Shown here: piece after piece, positions 1 to 7,167 of the stretch
Position numbering within the stretch: the stretch's first letter is position 1
How the letters are laid out: each line of letters opens with the position of its first letter
Virus record (IMG/VR): IMGVR_UViG_3300021356_000068
Span: 1 to 35,420 of that record
Direction: 5' to 3' (one strand)
Origin: a virus
DNA length: 35,420 bases
The notes under the pieces: model-generated
Told to the model about the DNA's origin: nothing
What the model saw: only the letters and a program-made list of their open reading frames with translations
The model's database searches: none
Program-made: the position numbers and the translations under genes

Positions 1-338
1 TTTGCATCAAGTGCCTCAACGTCGTTTGAACAACTGCTGATAATTACTGCGACATTAGAACTGTGTGGTAGATTACTATGCTTCAATGCCTGATCTACAG
101 CATGAATTGCTAGTTCTTGTGCCCTGGTCATTGTCTTCAATTTTTTCGGCGCGAACCCCTCGGGAAGAAGAGTGTCATGATGACATGGTATGCCATACTG
201 AATCTTATGATCACCCATACAGTCTAACTTACGGATAGACTCGTAATCATTCACCATATTATCAAAACACTGGGTTGGTGTATTCCCCAGTGCATCGATC
301 ATTCCATAACCAACAACATATGCATTACTGACTGACAC
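1..338 (-). CDS. Beta-ketoacyl-ACP synthase-like protein, N-terminal part (runs off left edge)
   Basis: I read this frame directly. It opens with GTG at 338, preceded by GGAGG at 8 nt, and stays open to the window edge (112 codons). The translation begins with a VVGYGMIDALGN stretch and continues through a TRAQELAIHAVDQAL helix and a VAVIISSCSND strand. These match the N-terminal thiolase-fold half of FabF/KAS II enzymes, which condense acyl-ACP with malonyl-ACP. The catalytic Cys-His-His residues would lie beyond the edge and cannot be checked. It starts 4 nt after the stop of the 80-aa gene upstream, so it is probably co-transcribed. It could also be a polyketide-type ketosynthase or an inactive chain-length-factor homologue. 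Confidence 0.75.
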   Translation of the reverse strand, partial: MSVSNAYVVGYGMIDALGNTPTQCFDNMVNDYESIRKLDCMGDHKIQYGIPCHHDTLLPEGFAPKKLKTMTRAQELAIHAVDQALKHSNLPHSSNVAVIISSCSNDVEALDA

Positions 339-342
339 TGTA

Positions 343-585
343 CTATCCTCCAAATCCCTTGACAGATTCCTTCACATCATACTGACATGCATCAATAACA
401 TCAACATGACTCAAAAACTTTGAATCATACTGAAACCAAAATGATCGCATCTGCTCATAATCATCTACCGTAAGACTCTTACCATTGGTGAGTACAATAC
501 GATAAAAATGGCGATCATATGACCCATCACTCGTCTGAGTAAAGTACCTTGGATCATTTGGTTGAATCAGTTCTGTGTTTGACAC
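343..585 (-). CDS. Conserved-looking small phage protein, unknown function
   Basis: 80 aa, acidic and aromatic-rich, without membrane segments or known catalytic motifs. It follows the 74-aa gene with a 32-bp overlap and ends 4 nt before the ketosynthase GTG start, so it looks like part of one operon. I do not recognise the family. Confidence 0.6.
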   Translation of the reverse strand: MSNTELIQPNDPRYFTQTSDGSYDRHFYRIVLTNGKSLTVDDYEQMRSFWFQYDSKFLSHVDVIDACQYDVKESVKGFGG

Positions 586-778
586 CTGTGTAATGCTGCA
601 ATTTGTACTTACAATTATAGCGCCTTATATACTTCTCTGCGTGCTCATAGCATTCAAACCAACACACTCGCTTCTCTGTTAGATTATCCAGTCGCCATAA
701 GAACATTGCCCATGGGAATAATTCAAACTTCTTTGAGTTGGTTACCTTAATCGGTACTTCCTTCTTCTTTGGCATCAT
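554..778 (-). CDS. Small basic protein, unknown function
   Basis: 74 aa, lysine and arginine rich, with many Trp, Tyr and Phe and a WFECYEHAEKYI helix in the middle. It overlaps the AbrB-like gene by 32 bp and the next gene by 32 bp. The charge suggests nucleic acid contact, but no domain is recognisable. Confidence 0.6.
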   Translation of the reverse strand: MMPKKKEVPIKVTNSKKFELFPWAMFLWRLDNLTEKRVCWFECYEHAEKYIRRYNCKYKLQHYTGVKHRTDSTK

Positions 779-920
779 CCACCTTCTTCAACAAATAAGA
801 TCCATCATCCTGTTCAATCCATTCTAATACATCTCCCTCATTCCATCCTAACTCTTCTAGCATGGCATCAGGAAGTTGTAACATACCATCATCATCAACA
901 GTTAATGTTGTACTGATCAT
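747..920 (-). CDS. AbrB/SpoVT-like (swapped-hairpin) DNA-binding protein
   Basis: 57 aa. It reads as an AbrB/MazE-type fold: a first strand (TLTVDDDGMLQLP), then the signature segment LEELGWNEGDVLEW, and a last strand DGSYLLKKV. Proteins of this fold are dimeric transcription regulators or antitoxins; in phages they are often called AbrB-like. It starts at ATG 920 with an ATGA overlap with the 68-aa gene upstream. No toxin gene is recognisable beside it, so a regulatory role is more likely than an antitoxin role. The acidic C-terminal tail is unusual for a DNA-binding protein. Confidence 0.7.
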   Translation of the reverse strand: MISTTLTVDDDGMLQLPDAMLEELGWNEGDVLEWIEQDDGSYLLKKVDDAKEEGSTD

Positions 921-1123
921 TTGGACTTCTCCTCTTTGTTTAATTTGAAGTACAGTTTGTAATACCTGCCCTTCATCTCTTCTATTACTTCCATATCTTC
1001 CTTAAAACCCATATACTTAAGATGTTGGTATGTTCCCTCCATCTCACTTAACATGAGTAATAGGTTGATAGCAGTAACAGGGCGACCGCCAAACTTATAC
1101 TCCGATAAAGAATTCATTTGCAA
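917..1123 (-). CDS. Small helical protein, unknown function
   Basis: 68 aa, predicted mostly helical with a lysine-rich C-terminus. It is joined to the AbrB-like gene by an ATGA overlap and overlaps the 83-aa gene upstream by 29 bp. Family not recognised. Confidence 0.6.
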   Translation of the reverse strand: MQMNSLSEYKFGGRPVTAINLLLMLSEMEGTYQHLKYMGFKEDMEVIEEMKGRYYKLYFKLNKEEKSK

Positions 1124-1346
1124 AGAACTCCTCCTTGCTATTGTATTCTCTGAACTGGGTATCAGGTGGCATCATCTCATTGTACTTCTCCCATGCAACT
1201 TCTGCCTCTGCTCGCTTCATTGCAACACGGAGTTTATATCCTTCATCAGCATATGCATTGGAGAACATGGGCAATCCATCATCAGACAATACAATACCCT
1301 TGACGTATTCGTATGTCTCCTTATCCAGTTCTATGACATACTTCAT
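1095..1346 (-). CDS. Small protein, unknown function
   Basis: 83 aa. A short strand (MKYVIELDKETYEYV) is followed by a charged helix. It overlaps the 51-aa gene upstream by 4 bp (ATGA). Family not recognised. Confidence 0.6.
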   Translation of the reverse strand: MKYVIELDKETYEYVKGIVLSDDGLPMFSNAYADEGYKLRVAMKRAEAEVAWEKYNEMMPPDTQFREYNSKEEFFANEFFIGV

Positions 1347-1498
1347 GCTGGTCCCTCTTTGATAAACTCAACATTCATGATCATAGGAACTGTCTCCATC
1401 AACATGTTAATCAATTCATCAGCACTACATGCCACTGGAACTGATTGTTCCTCAACCCTACCATCAAGATAGGTTAATCGTACAGTGATTCTTTTCAT
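1343..1498 (-). CDS. 51-aa protein, unknown function
   Basis: Read directly from the minus strand: ATG at 1498, TGA at 1343-1345. It starts with a beta-hairpin-like segment (KRITVRLTYLDGRVEEQSV) followed by a Met-rich helix. It is coupled by 4-bp overlaps at both ends, which supports it as a real gene despite its size. Confidence 0.6.
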   Translation of the reverse strand: MKRITVRLTYLDGRVEEQSVPVACSADELINMLMETVPMIMNVEFIKEGPA

Positions 1499-1686
1499 TT
1501 GATCTCTCCTTCCGCAATCAATCCCATGATCTCACGGGCAGTTGCAGCAAAATTATGATGGTCTTCAAGACCCTCTTTGGTATACACATCAAACACAGCA
1601 GTTTGACGGTATGTATCAACAATCAAACTACAAGCATCATACAGTGCTGCAAGGTGATGTTGTTTGGATGGGAAGGAGACGGTCAT
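1495..1686 (-). CDS. 63-aa helical protein, unknown function
   Basis: 63 aa, His-rich N-terminus and a helical C-terminus (FAATAREIMGLIAEGEI). It overlaps the next gene by 4 bp (ATGA). Family not recognised. Confidence 0.6.
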   Translation of the reverse strand: MTVSFPSKQHHLAALYDACSLIVDTYRQTAVFDVYTKEGLEDHHNFAATAREIMGLIAEGEIK

Positions 1687-1689
1687 GAA

Positions 1690-1857
1690 TCAGTCCTCGG
1701 TGGGGAAGTCAGCGTAGGTTTGGTCAGGGTAGATACCCATCTCTTCACATCTTACCTCATAAGCAATGCGCTTGAGGTCTACGATGTCATAGTTCTCAAT
1801 CTTGTTGATGATGGTGCGACGGATTTGAGCGTCGATGGTGTGGAAGGTGGAGTTCAT
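1690..1857 (-). CDS. 55-aa protein, unknown function
   Basis: The frame is open to 1950, but ATG 1857 forms an ATGA overlap with the stop of the membrane protein upstream and gives a compact 55-aa helical protein, so I chose that start. Family not recognised. Confidence 0.55.
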   Translation of the reverse strand: MNSTFHTIDAQIRRTIINKIENYDIVDLKRIAYEVRCEEMGIYPDQTYADFPTED

Positions 1858-2006
1858 TTGAGGAATCCAGCGTTTTTGAGCACTGTGATCAGGTGCATGT
1901 TGCCATGATAGTACCCTGCCACGATAATTGCAATACCAAACACGAAGCAAATGCCGATGGGAATCAATCCAGCACCGTTCTTAGGTCCTGGGAGTTTAAT
2001 TCCCAT
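1854..2006 (-). CDS. Small single-pass membrane protein
   Basis: 50 aa from ATG 2006 (a longer start at 2036 would overlap the upstream gene by 41 bp). One hydrophobic segment, LIPIGICFVFGIAIIVAGYY at about residues 14-33, follows a short Lys/Pro-rich N-terminus. It is probably an inner-membrane protein. Role unknown; small membrane proteins in phages include holin-like and superinfection-exclusion factors, but nothing here shows either. Confidence 0.55.
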   Translation of the reverse strand: MGIKLPGPKNGAGLIPIGICFVFGIAIIVAGYYHGNMHLITVLKNAGFLK

Positions 2007-2214
2007 AATATGCCTTGTAGTATGCCACGATACCACTTGTGGTCGCGTTACCCTGGGATACCCAGTCGTGAACGCACTCGTAGATACTTTGGTTTGAATA
2101 TCGGGGTGTGCCGTCAGAACACAGTTCAGAACCGAACTTCTTGAATAGAATGTTCAGTCCCTGTGTTCTAACGTCCATGCGCTCATCACTGTAGCGCCAA
2201 TCATCAGTACTCAT
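1996..2214 (-). CDS. 72-aa protein, unknown function
   Basis: 72 aa, soluble, with mixed charge and Tyr-rich C-terminus. It overlaps its neighbours by 11 bp on each side. Family not recognised. Confidence 0.55.
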   Translation of the reverse strand: MSTDDWRYSDERMDVRTQGLNILFKKFGSELCSDGTPRYSNQSIYECVHDWVSQGNATTSGIVAYYKAYYGN

Positions 2215-2341
2215 TTAGCAGGTCCATCGGTAGTTCTTCTTCCACAATAATTTGTGGGAATTCTTCAGCCATAAGAGACTCCAGATCTTGGTCATCAGTA
2301 CCCATCAGGTTCTGGAGTTGGATTTCGTTGTAGTCGTCCAT
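2204..2341 (-). CDS. 45-aa strongly acidic protein
   Basis: Read directly from the sequence: ATG 2341, TGA 2204-2206. The peptide is very acidic (Asp/Glu make up about a third) with no basic residues visible. Short acidic phage proteins can act as decoys or inhibitors of host DNA-binding proteins, but that is only a possibility here. Confidence 0.5.
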   Translation of the reverse strand: MDDYNEIQLQNLMGTDDQDLESLMAEEFPQIIVEEELPMDLLNEY

Positions 2342-2390
2342 GTCAGTGGTTTATTGACCTCCATAGGATATATGCTCTGTATGCCCTCTG

Positions 2391-2411
2391 GAAGCGCCTG
2401 TGTGCCGCTTC
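2391..2411. other. Small hairpin in the 79-nt gap between genes
   Basis: GAAGCG and CGCTTC form a 6-bp inverted repeat with a 9-nt loop. There is no T run on either side, so it is not a convincing terminator. It sits in the 5' leader of the 45-aa gene. Confidence 0.3.
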
Positions 2412-2420
2412 TAAAACTGG

Positions 2421-2627
2421 TTAGGTAAGATCCTCCAGTTCGTCAGCAATTTGGAATAATTCCCGTGCGGTCTTCAAATTCATGGTAGGACACTCATCCA
2501 CAAGTGCGCGAACGAATCCACCCAGTGATCGAACACCAATCTTTGCCTTCTTCTCATGAGTGGTAACCATCAAAGCGTGCATTTGCTTCAGGTATTCATT
2601 TTCTAATCTTCTTGCTCTATCAGACAT
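2421..2627 (-). CDS. 68-aa helical protein, unknown function
   Basis: 68 aa, Arg/Lys-rich in the first half and acidic in the second half, probably all alpha-helical. It lies 1 nt after the glycosyltransferase gene. Family not recognised. Confidence 0.6.
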   Translation of the reverse strand: MSDRARRLENEYLKQMHALMVTTHEKKAKIGVRSLGGFVRALVDECPTMNLKTARELFQIADELEDLT

Positions 2628-2628
2628 G

Positions 2629-3738
2629 TCAACTTACAACCTCAAACGAACGTGGATCTGGATTCTCAAGGGGAACAAACTTATCGGTGATAAAATTACC
2701 TGCAAGAGATGCAGTTTGATTAAACTCATCAAGATCAGTTTGAATTGCTGCAATTCCACCTTCAGGATGTCCTTGCATCCAATACATTGGATAAATCACT
2801 TTTTTTGGATTACCCAGTGTAGCACCCCAAAGACTAAATGTGCTATTTGCCATAATAACGTAATCACACATACTCATCAAGCACAAATCATATGATGCAT
2901 TATATGACTTAGATTTAATCTTTTGTCTATATGTAGGATGAAGTTGTGCCGATAGTTCTTTAATTGTGGTCTTCAACTGATCCATTGTATATCCATTAGT
3001 ATCCATGGCAAATTCTTTAAGTTCAGTATGTGCCATCTTGGTAAGACCATTCATATAATTGAATTGTGTGTACTTACCATCATTATCAACTAAACGATCT
3101 AACTCTTGACCTACATCACAATTAATGAATTCATTGTCATTGTATAAGTCAGTGATAAAAGTGAATCGTGTTGGATTACTGGCAATTAATTGATTATCTG
3201 CAATGACACTATCCTTATCATTGGTGAAGATAAGAACAGGAATATCATCAGGGAGTTGATCAAGTGCAGCAGTATAATAATCATTGCCACACACAAACAT
3301 ACCACTACCCAATTCTAGGAAGTCACCTCTACGGATGTGCATAGCAATGACTTCACCATCGAACTGGTCTCTAAATGCACGACACTTATCTACAATGTCC
3401 TGCCTGAATTGTAAAGACTCCACAATACTATCAGTGTGCTCTGATGCAATATTTGCTGGAGTTGGATACACAAATAGTTTGGAATTATCTTTTACACTAT
3501 CTTTAATTAGTGCATATCCCACTTCATCATCAAGTTCAAGATCATTGTATTCTTGCTCACTATCATCAACTACTAAGGATAATCCAGAAAATGTATTACG
3601 CAGTAGATTAAAATCCTTGCTTGAGATAGACCAATTAAGGTCAGTATCTGCCGCAAGAGACATCATTAAAATATATGCAGAGATCTGACAACCCAGACCA
3701 CTACCACTCGTACTGTATTCTTGTTGATATCTAATCAT
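2629..3738 (-). CDS. GT11-like (alpha-1,2-fucosyltransferase-type) glycosyltransferase
   Basis: 369 aa from ATG 3738, whose A is shared with the stop of the preceding gene. Features of GT11 are present. There is a GxGLGCQ loop near residue 14 in place of the usual GLGNQ. HIRRGD at 134-139 is the donor-binding signature. CDYVIMANSTFSLWGATL at 291-308 matches the C-terminal donor-site motif. Family members move fucose from GDP-fucose onto a sugar. I infer that it modifies a host surface glycan or a phage glycan; the acceptor is not predictable. It is translationally coupled to an oxygenase-like gene. The change of Asn to Cys in the N-terminal loop means another donor sugar is possible. Confidence 0.75.
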   Translation of the reverse strand: MIRYQQEYSTSGSGLGCQISAYILMMSLAADTDLNWSISSKDFNLLRNTFSGLSLVVDDSEQEYNDLELDDEVGYALIKDSVKDNSKLFVYPTPANIASEHTDSIVESLQFRQDIVDKCRAFRDQFDGEVIAMHIRRGDFLELGSGMFVCGNDYYTAALDQLPDDIPVLIFTNDKDSVIADNQLIASNPTRFTFITDLYNDNEFINCDVGQELDRLVDNDGKYTQFNYMNGLTKMAHTELKEFAMDTNGYTMDQLKTTIKELSAQLHPTYRQKIKSKSYNASYDLCLMSMCDYVIMANSTFSLWGATLGNPKKVIYPMYWMQGHPEGGIAAIQTDLDEFNQTASLAGNFITDKFVPLENPDPRSFEVVS

Positions 3739-4535
3739 CAGAAGTAAAGCTCCCAAGTCTCATTAACTTTGACACCATGCCCTTGCAAGGTGATACGCTT
3801 GTCGTGCAAACCAAGATTAAATCCTGGAGACATTTGATGCTTCAATGCTCCAATCCAATAGAACATTTTGCCAGGAACATAAGGAATCACCGCATCTGGT
3901 GGTCCATATCCACCATATTCAAGAGACTTGACATGATTACTATAATCATCACCCAGGTCGTAACATTTGACAGAATCATCTTCCCATGTACTCAAACCAG
4001 CACCAGTGTCAGGTGCAGCAAGGCATAAAGTGAATGACAAAGTATTCTCAAGATCTACAGTTGCACCACTCTTCTCATAATCAGACCAAAGTCCTTTATG
4101 AGACAAATGCTGTTCATCATAATGAATTGTGGCACATGGACGCTCAAGGTATTCTTTACTTGCAGGTTTTGGTTCTTGCTCTGGTTTTGCACCAAAGATA
4201 TGGAATCCAGGCGGTGCAAGATCATTACTTATTCTACATGGTCCAATAGCATCATATAGATGATACTCAATCACACCATACAACCATTCAAAATATTCCT
4301 TCATCATTGGAGATGCTTCTTCCTTGATCATTTCATAGATCATAGGATCATCCATATATGTGGCAGCACCAATGGTATGGAAGTCAATCGGATTGTCCTC
4401 ATCAGGAGCAAACTTCTTCTCTTTACCACTATAGATGCCACGGGGAATCCACCACTCTTGCATCAAATCAATGCGCTCAAGGGTGTTATCAATCCCTTCC
4501 TGATCTAGAATATCTAAAATGCCTGATGTAATCAT
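3738..4535 (-). CDS. Putative Fe(II)/2-oxoglutarate oxygenase
   Basis: 265 aa. A likely double-stranded beta-helix core carries H138-x-D140 (in ATIHYDEQH), a distal H233 (ALKHQMSPG) and R247 before a TLQGHG strand. This is the order of Fe(II) and 2OG ligands in this superfamily. The substrate is unknown. It is coupled by overlaps to the small membrane protein upstream (ATGA) and to the GT11-like glycosyltransferase downstream (one shared base), suggesting that both enzymes act on one pathway. Assignment rests on motif order only; the N-terminal 120 residues are not recognised. Confidence 0.6.
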   Translation of the reverse strand: MITSGILDILDQEGIDNTLERIDLMQEWWIPRGIYSGKEKKFAPDEDNPIDFHTIGAATYMDDPMIYEMIKEEASPMMKEYFEWLYGVIEYHLYDAIGPCRISNDLAPPGFHIFGAKPEQEPKPASKEYLERPCATIHYDEQHLSHKGLWSDYEKSGATVDLENTLSFTLCLAAPDTGAGLSTWEDDSVKCYDLGDDYSNHVKSLEYGGYGPPDAVIPYVPGKMFYWIGALKHQMSPGFNLGLHDKRITLQGHGVKVNETWELYF

Positions 4536-4729
4536 GTCTGTTTCTGTTCTACATTATTATTTGGTACATCATTCCAGTGTCTAATGACTCCAGATATGAT
4601 AAAACAATTAGTGACCAAGTAAGTAACAAGTATAAAGGTGCGTATGATAGCAATCTTATCAGACTCTCGGTCGTCATTTGTTGCCTTCTCCCCTAATGCC
4701 TTTGCCCACAGTCTCCAAATCTTCGCCAT
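4532..4729 (-). CDS. Small membrane protein, cyanophage-type
   Basis: From ATG 4729 the protein has 65 aa: a basic amphipathic start (MAKIWRLWAKALGEKA), a charged stretch, then one membrane segment (IRTFILVTYLVTNCFIISGV). AAGGG lies 9 nt before this start; an alternative ATG at 4753 adds 8 residues. It overlaps the downstream oxygenase gene by 4 bp and the upstream gene by about 56 bp. The sequence resembles small proteins common in T4-like cyanophages; function unknown. Confidence 0.6.
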   Translation of the reverse strand: MAKIWRLWAKALGEKATNDDRESDKIAIIRTFILVTYLVTNCFIISGVIRHWNDVPNNNVEQKQT

Positions 4730-4964
4730 ACTTCGATGCCCTTGTTTTGACATACTCCAAATTCTTCCACTCTTCTGGGAAGCACAATACTAAGCAATGT
4801 GTCTTCTTATGTATGGGACAATCAGCAATGTTCTCATCATCCTTACACTTAACACCAATCTCTATTGTTATGTAATGCTCGGATACAAAATAAACCCACC
4901 CCTGTAAGGGATGGGGAGTCGTATTCCAGATTACATAATCATCGATACGTGGACTATAGGGCAT
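4674..4964 (-). CDS. Conserved cyanophage protein, unknown function
   Basis: 96 aa. It begins with a beta-rich segment (DDYVIWNTTPHPLQGWVYF, EHYITIEIGVK) containing the pair Cys-x10-Cys and ends in a basic tail. The fold may be a small SH3-like barrel. I know similar sequences from cyanomyoviruses without an assigned function. Confidence 0.65.
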   Translation of the reverse strand: MPYSPRIDDYVIWNTTPHPLQGWVYFVSEHYITIEIGVKCKDDENIADCPIHKKTHCLVLCFPEEWKNLEYVKTRASKYGEDLETVGKGIRGEGNK

Positions 4965-5142
4965 TGGTCATATCAGAGATGAAGAGGTATTCAGTGGGTT
5001 CTTCGCCATCAATGACGAATTCCTCAAAGATTGCGTCTGCATCATTGAAGCGACTGTTCTCTACCAGATCACCGAGTCGTCCCATATAGAACTCCTCAAT
5101 CTCTAGCATAGACTCATCATGCTTTGGGTCGGTCGAATTCAT
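4954..5142 (-). CDS. 62-aa acidic protein, unknown function
   Basis: 62 aa, very acidic, probably helical. It overlaps both neighbours by 11-26 bp. Family not recognised. Confidence 0.55.
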   Translation of the reverse strand: MNSTDPKHDESMLEIEEFYMGRLGDLVENSRFNDADAIFEEFVIDGEEPTEYLFISDMTNAL

Positions 5143-5263
5143 TTAAAAACTCCTGAATGTTCTTCATCTCAGTGACAATCTTCTCCAGTTGTGATTGGAG
5201 ATGTTGCATACGATCTTTTTGTGATTTGACGAATTGTGGATCCAATGCGGTGATGTTCATCAT
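5117..5263 (-). CDS. 48-aa coiled-coil-like protein
   Basis: Read directly: ATG 5263 forms an ATGA overlap with the stop of the 81-aa gene (a second ATG follows at 5260). The middle part (QKDRMQHLQSQLEKIVTEM) has heptad spacing of hydrophobic residues, so a short coiled coil is likely. Function unknown. Confidence 0.6.
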   Translation of the reverse strand: MMNITALDPQFVKSQKDRMQHLQSQLEKIVTEMKNIQEFLNEFDRPKA

Positions 5264-5505
5264 GTGGTGAATTCCTCTACAATACCAGACACGACGTTCT
5301 CTTCATCAAGTTTGTAAACTTGTCCACTAGTGATGTTCTCACGGAGATCACCATAGTATTGGACATTGAAGTCAGAACTGTCTGCTGCTGTGATCAGATC
5401 AAAACACTCTTCATCATTGTCAGCAATCACATTCCAAATGCCACCGTATTCGGACTGTGGGAAGGGAACGTAATGCTCAACGATGTAAAGATACTTAGAT
5501 GCCAT
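5260..5505 (-). CDS. 81-aa protein, unknown function
   Basis: 81 aa, mixed alpha/beta, acidic. The start codon has AAGGAG upstream at about 15 nt. TATAAATT, one base off the T4-type late promoter element TATAAATA, lies in the leader near 5531-5540. Family not recognised. Confidence 0.6.
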   Translation of the reverse strand: MASKYLYIVEHYVPFPQSEYGGIWNVIADNDEECFDLITAADSSDFNVQYYGDLRENITSGQVYKLDEENVVSGIVEEFTT

Positions 5506-5559
5506 TGCTCGGTGATTAGACTCCTTGATTTTAATTTATAAAGGTCAGAGTGTCAAGTG

Positions 5560-5703
5560 TCACTCAGACAGGGGATTGTTGTCACGCCAGGGTTTGGTAA
5601 CCTGGTTATGAGTGTACTCGTTGTACTCATCAGGAACACTGAGATCGATCATCTCCTCGTCCTCAATGATGTTGAGTTCAGAATTGACTTGATCTTCAGG
5701 CAT
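5560..5703 (-). CDS. 47-aa acidic protein, unknown function
   Basis: I chose ATG 5703 because GGAGG lies 6 nt upstream; the frame also has an ATG at 5754 that would add 17 residues. The product is acidic and polar. The 143 nt between this gene and the metallopeptidase holds no other convincing gene. Confidence 0.5.
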   Translation of the reverse strand: MPEDQVNSELNIIEDEEMIDLSVPDEYNEYTHNQVTKPWRDNNPLSE

Positions 5704-5846
5704 GATAACCTCCGTTGTGTTGGTTGAGAGGCGGTTCTGCGGATGAGAACACATTTTAGTTTACCTCTCGTGATAGTTGTGTCGGGTCTCCCCTCCACAT
5801 ATCAAGTATACATGGTATGGTCGCCGCGGCCAAGTGCTTGTTACAC

Positions 5847-6278
5847 TTATAGACCTGTCCATACCCTGCCACTGTCACACATGAACTTGAGAAGATGATC
5901 CCTCTCACCCTCATGTGCTTCAATCTCATGTGGTGCATCCATGTCACCACTGACCTTGCGTCCCTTGTAGCAAAGTGTGCCTTGCTTCAAGGTAAGATCA
6001 CCATCGATCCACTGTCCTACATGAATAAGTTCATGCACCAATGTCTCTGCATAGGTTCTCTTATCCAGATTAGATTGGATCTCAATCAGGAACGTGCGTG
6101 GTTTACGCTCCTTCTCCATGATGTCACACCAACCATAGACACCCTCGCGCTTCATACCACGATGGTTCACAGTGATGTCAATCTTATGTCGTGGGTAGAA
6201 TGACTTGGCAAACCACCAAAGTATGTCCTCACAGAGATACTTTGGATAACCGTACCCACTTGTCTCAAAATAGAGCAT
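5847..6278 (-). CDS. SprT-like zinc metallopeptidase
   Basis: 143 aa. The signature HELIH occupies residues 82-86 within YAETLVHELIHVGQW, giving two zinc-binding His and the catalytic Glu. A likely third ligand lies in the EIEAHEGER segment near 118. Proteins of this size with HExxH in the SprT/Wss1-like clan are proteases; host SprT-like enzymes act on DNA-protein crosslinks. Here the target is unknown. The leader carries an 11-bp perfect hairpin at 6310-6338, and I see no clear Shine-Dalgarno sequence. Other HExxH phage proteins exist, so the exact family is less sure than the peptidase activity. Confidence 0.75.
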   Translation of the reverse strand: MLYFETSGYGYPKYLCEDILWWFAKSFYPRHKIDITVNHRGMKREGVYGWCDIMEKERKPRTFLIEIQSNLDKRTYAETLVHELIHVGQWIDGDLTLKQGTLCYKGRKVSGDMDAPHEIEAHEGERDHLLKFMCDSGRVWTGL

Positions 6279-6309
6279 TGATCGCTACCGTGGTAACTCT
6301 TGTGCCCCA

Positions 6310-6338
6310 TTGTAGCATCCACATGAAGGATGCTACAA
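6310..6338. other. Perfect 11-bp inverted repeat in the leader of the metallopeptidase gene
   Basis: TTGTAGCATCC and GGATGCTACAA are separated by 7 nt. No T run follows on the minus strand, so it is not a typical terminator. It may be an operator, an RNA-processing or a translation-control hairpin between the membrane-protein gene and the peptidase gene. Confidence 0.6.
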
Positions 6339-6364
6339 AGATTAGTTTGTGTGTGGTGGTCATC

Positions 6365-6532
6365 TCATCGTGCAAAGAAGTAGAAGAATGGGAACGCGAC
6401 AAGACCAAGGATAGCACCAAAGGCAATGGGTGCTGGTGCCAATGCCACCAAATATACAAGAGCGGCGAGTGCAGGAACGATTGAGGCAACAAGCAGGGAA
6501 CGCTTGATTGCTCTACGCATACGTTTTTTCAT
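6365..6532 (-). CDS. Small two-helix membrane protein
   Basis: 55 aa, read directly: ATG 6532, TGA 6365-6367. A very basic start (MKKRMRRAIKR) is followed by two hydrophobic segments, about residues 12-32 and 35-53, and a final Arg. Positive charges at the start suggest that it stays cytoplasmic. Size and shape fit holin-like or other small phage membrane proteins, but no lysis genes are next to it. It lies 3 nt downstream of the 122-aa gene. Confidence 0.6.
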   Translation of the reverse strand: MKKRMRRAIKRSLLVASIVPALAALVYLVALAPAPIAFGAILGLVAFPFFYFFAR

Positions 6533-6535
6533 GAT

Positions 6536-6904
6536 TCAGCGAATGTAAAGGTAGCTACCTGCCCAGTCTGCATTGTCGAACAACCATTCACGTTGTTCAA
6601 TGATGCGAAGATCAAAGCGAACACCCTTGGCAGGTGATTTGTAGGATGCTGCTTTGTAGACCTCACCAGTCTTCTTGTCCACAAATGCATGGACAGATTG
6701 AGATTGGGATTCAGTCTCCATCAAAATCTTGTGGTACTTACGACCAGTCTCAACAGAGAATGTGTAAGGATCAGACTTGGGATGACGCTGCTTGAAGTTC
6801 TGCTCCAAGGCACTGCACAGAGAATGAGTGTGCTTGAGGACAGCAGCGGCAATGTCTTCACGCGCTTGCTGGGTCTCTTTGTACTCAGTGAATGTGGAAC
6901 GCAT
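6536..6904 (-). CDS. Conserved cyanophage protein with HAFVD motif
   Basis: 122 aa. An N-terminal helical half is followed by a beta-rich half with KYHKILMET, a HAFVDKKTGEVYKAAS hairpin and a final GSYLYIR. The second half is similar to the 133-aa protein at 10149-10550 (KYFKV, HAFVD, WDL, GYYLN in the same order), so the two look like distant paralogues. Sequences of this type recur in T4-like cyanophages without known function. Confidence 0.7.
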   Translation of the reverse strand: MRSTFTEYKETQQAREDIAAAVLKHTHSLCSALEQNFKQRHPKSDPYTFSVETGRKYHKILMETESQSQSVHAFVDKKTGEVYKAASYKSPAKGVRFDLRIIEQREWLFDNADWAGSYLYIR

Positions 6905-6924
6905 GGTGGATGTCTGAACTGGTT

Positions 6925-6958
6925 TAATAATAAAGGGTCACCAGTCTCCTGGCAACCC
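6925..6958 (-). terminator. Rho-independent terminator
   Basis: On the minus strand GGGTTGCCAG and CTGGTGACCC (6958-6949 and 6944-6935) form a 10-bp stem with two G-U pairs and a GAGA tetraloop, followed by TTTATTATT. It ends transcripts from the 56-aa gene at 6974-7144. Confidence 0.7.
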
Positions 6959-6973
6959 CCTTGTGACAGTTAT

Positions 6974-7144
6974 TCAGTTGTAACCCATCCCGTTCAGGAT
7001 GGCACGGCGAGCACCCATGGCAACAAACTCATTGGGGAAGGTGCCGATCTTGATCCAATCTTCCCTCCAATACAGTGCCCAGTTGGTGCTACCCATCACC
7101 TGCTTGACGACGATGGGGTTGTCAATGCCAAGGGGATAAGACAT
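6974..7144 (-). CDS. 56-aa protein, unknown function
   Basis: Read directly: ATG 7144, TGA 6974-6976. Trp-rich (NWALYWREDWIKIGTF) with a short helical end. It is bounded by its own likely promoter (7168-7176) and a terminator (6925-6958), so it may be a single-gene transcript. Family not recognised. Confidence 0.65.
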   Translation of the reverse strand: MSYPLGIDNPIVVKQVMGSTNWALYWREDWIKIGTFPNEFVAMGARRAILNGMGYN

Positions 7145-7167
7145 GGTGTTGTGTGCGTTACCCCCAT

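Noticed and set aside
5756-5950. 64-codon minus-strand frame over the end of the metallopeptidase gene
   Set aside because: Most of it overlaps the peptidase C-terminus in another frame and the remaining 90 nt encode no usable start.
6265-6492. 75-codon minus-strand frame rich in Leu, Ser and His
   Set aside because: It overlaps the two-helix membrane protein at 6365-6532 in another frame, which has a better start and composition.
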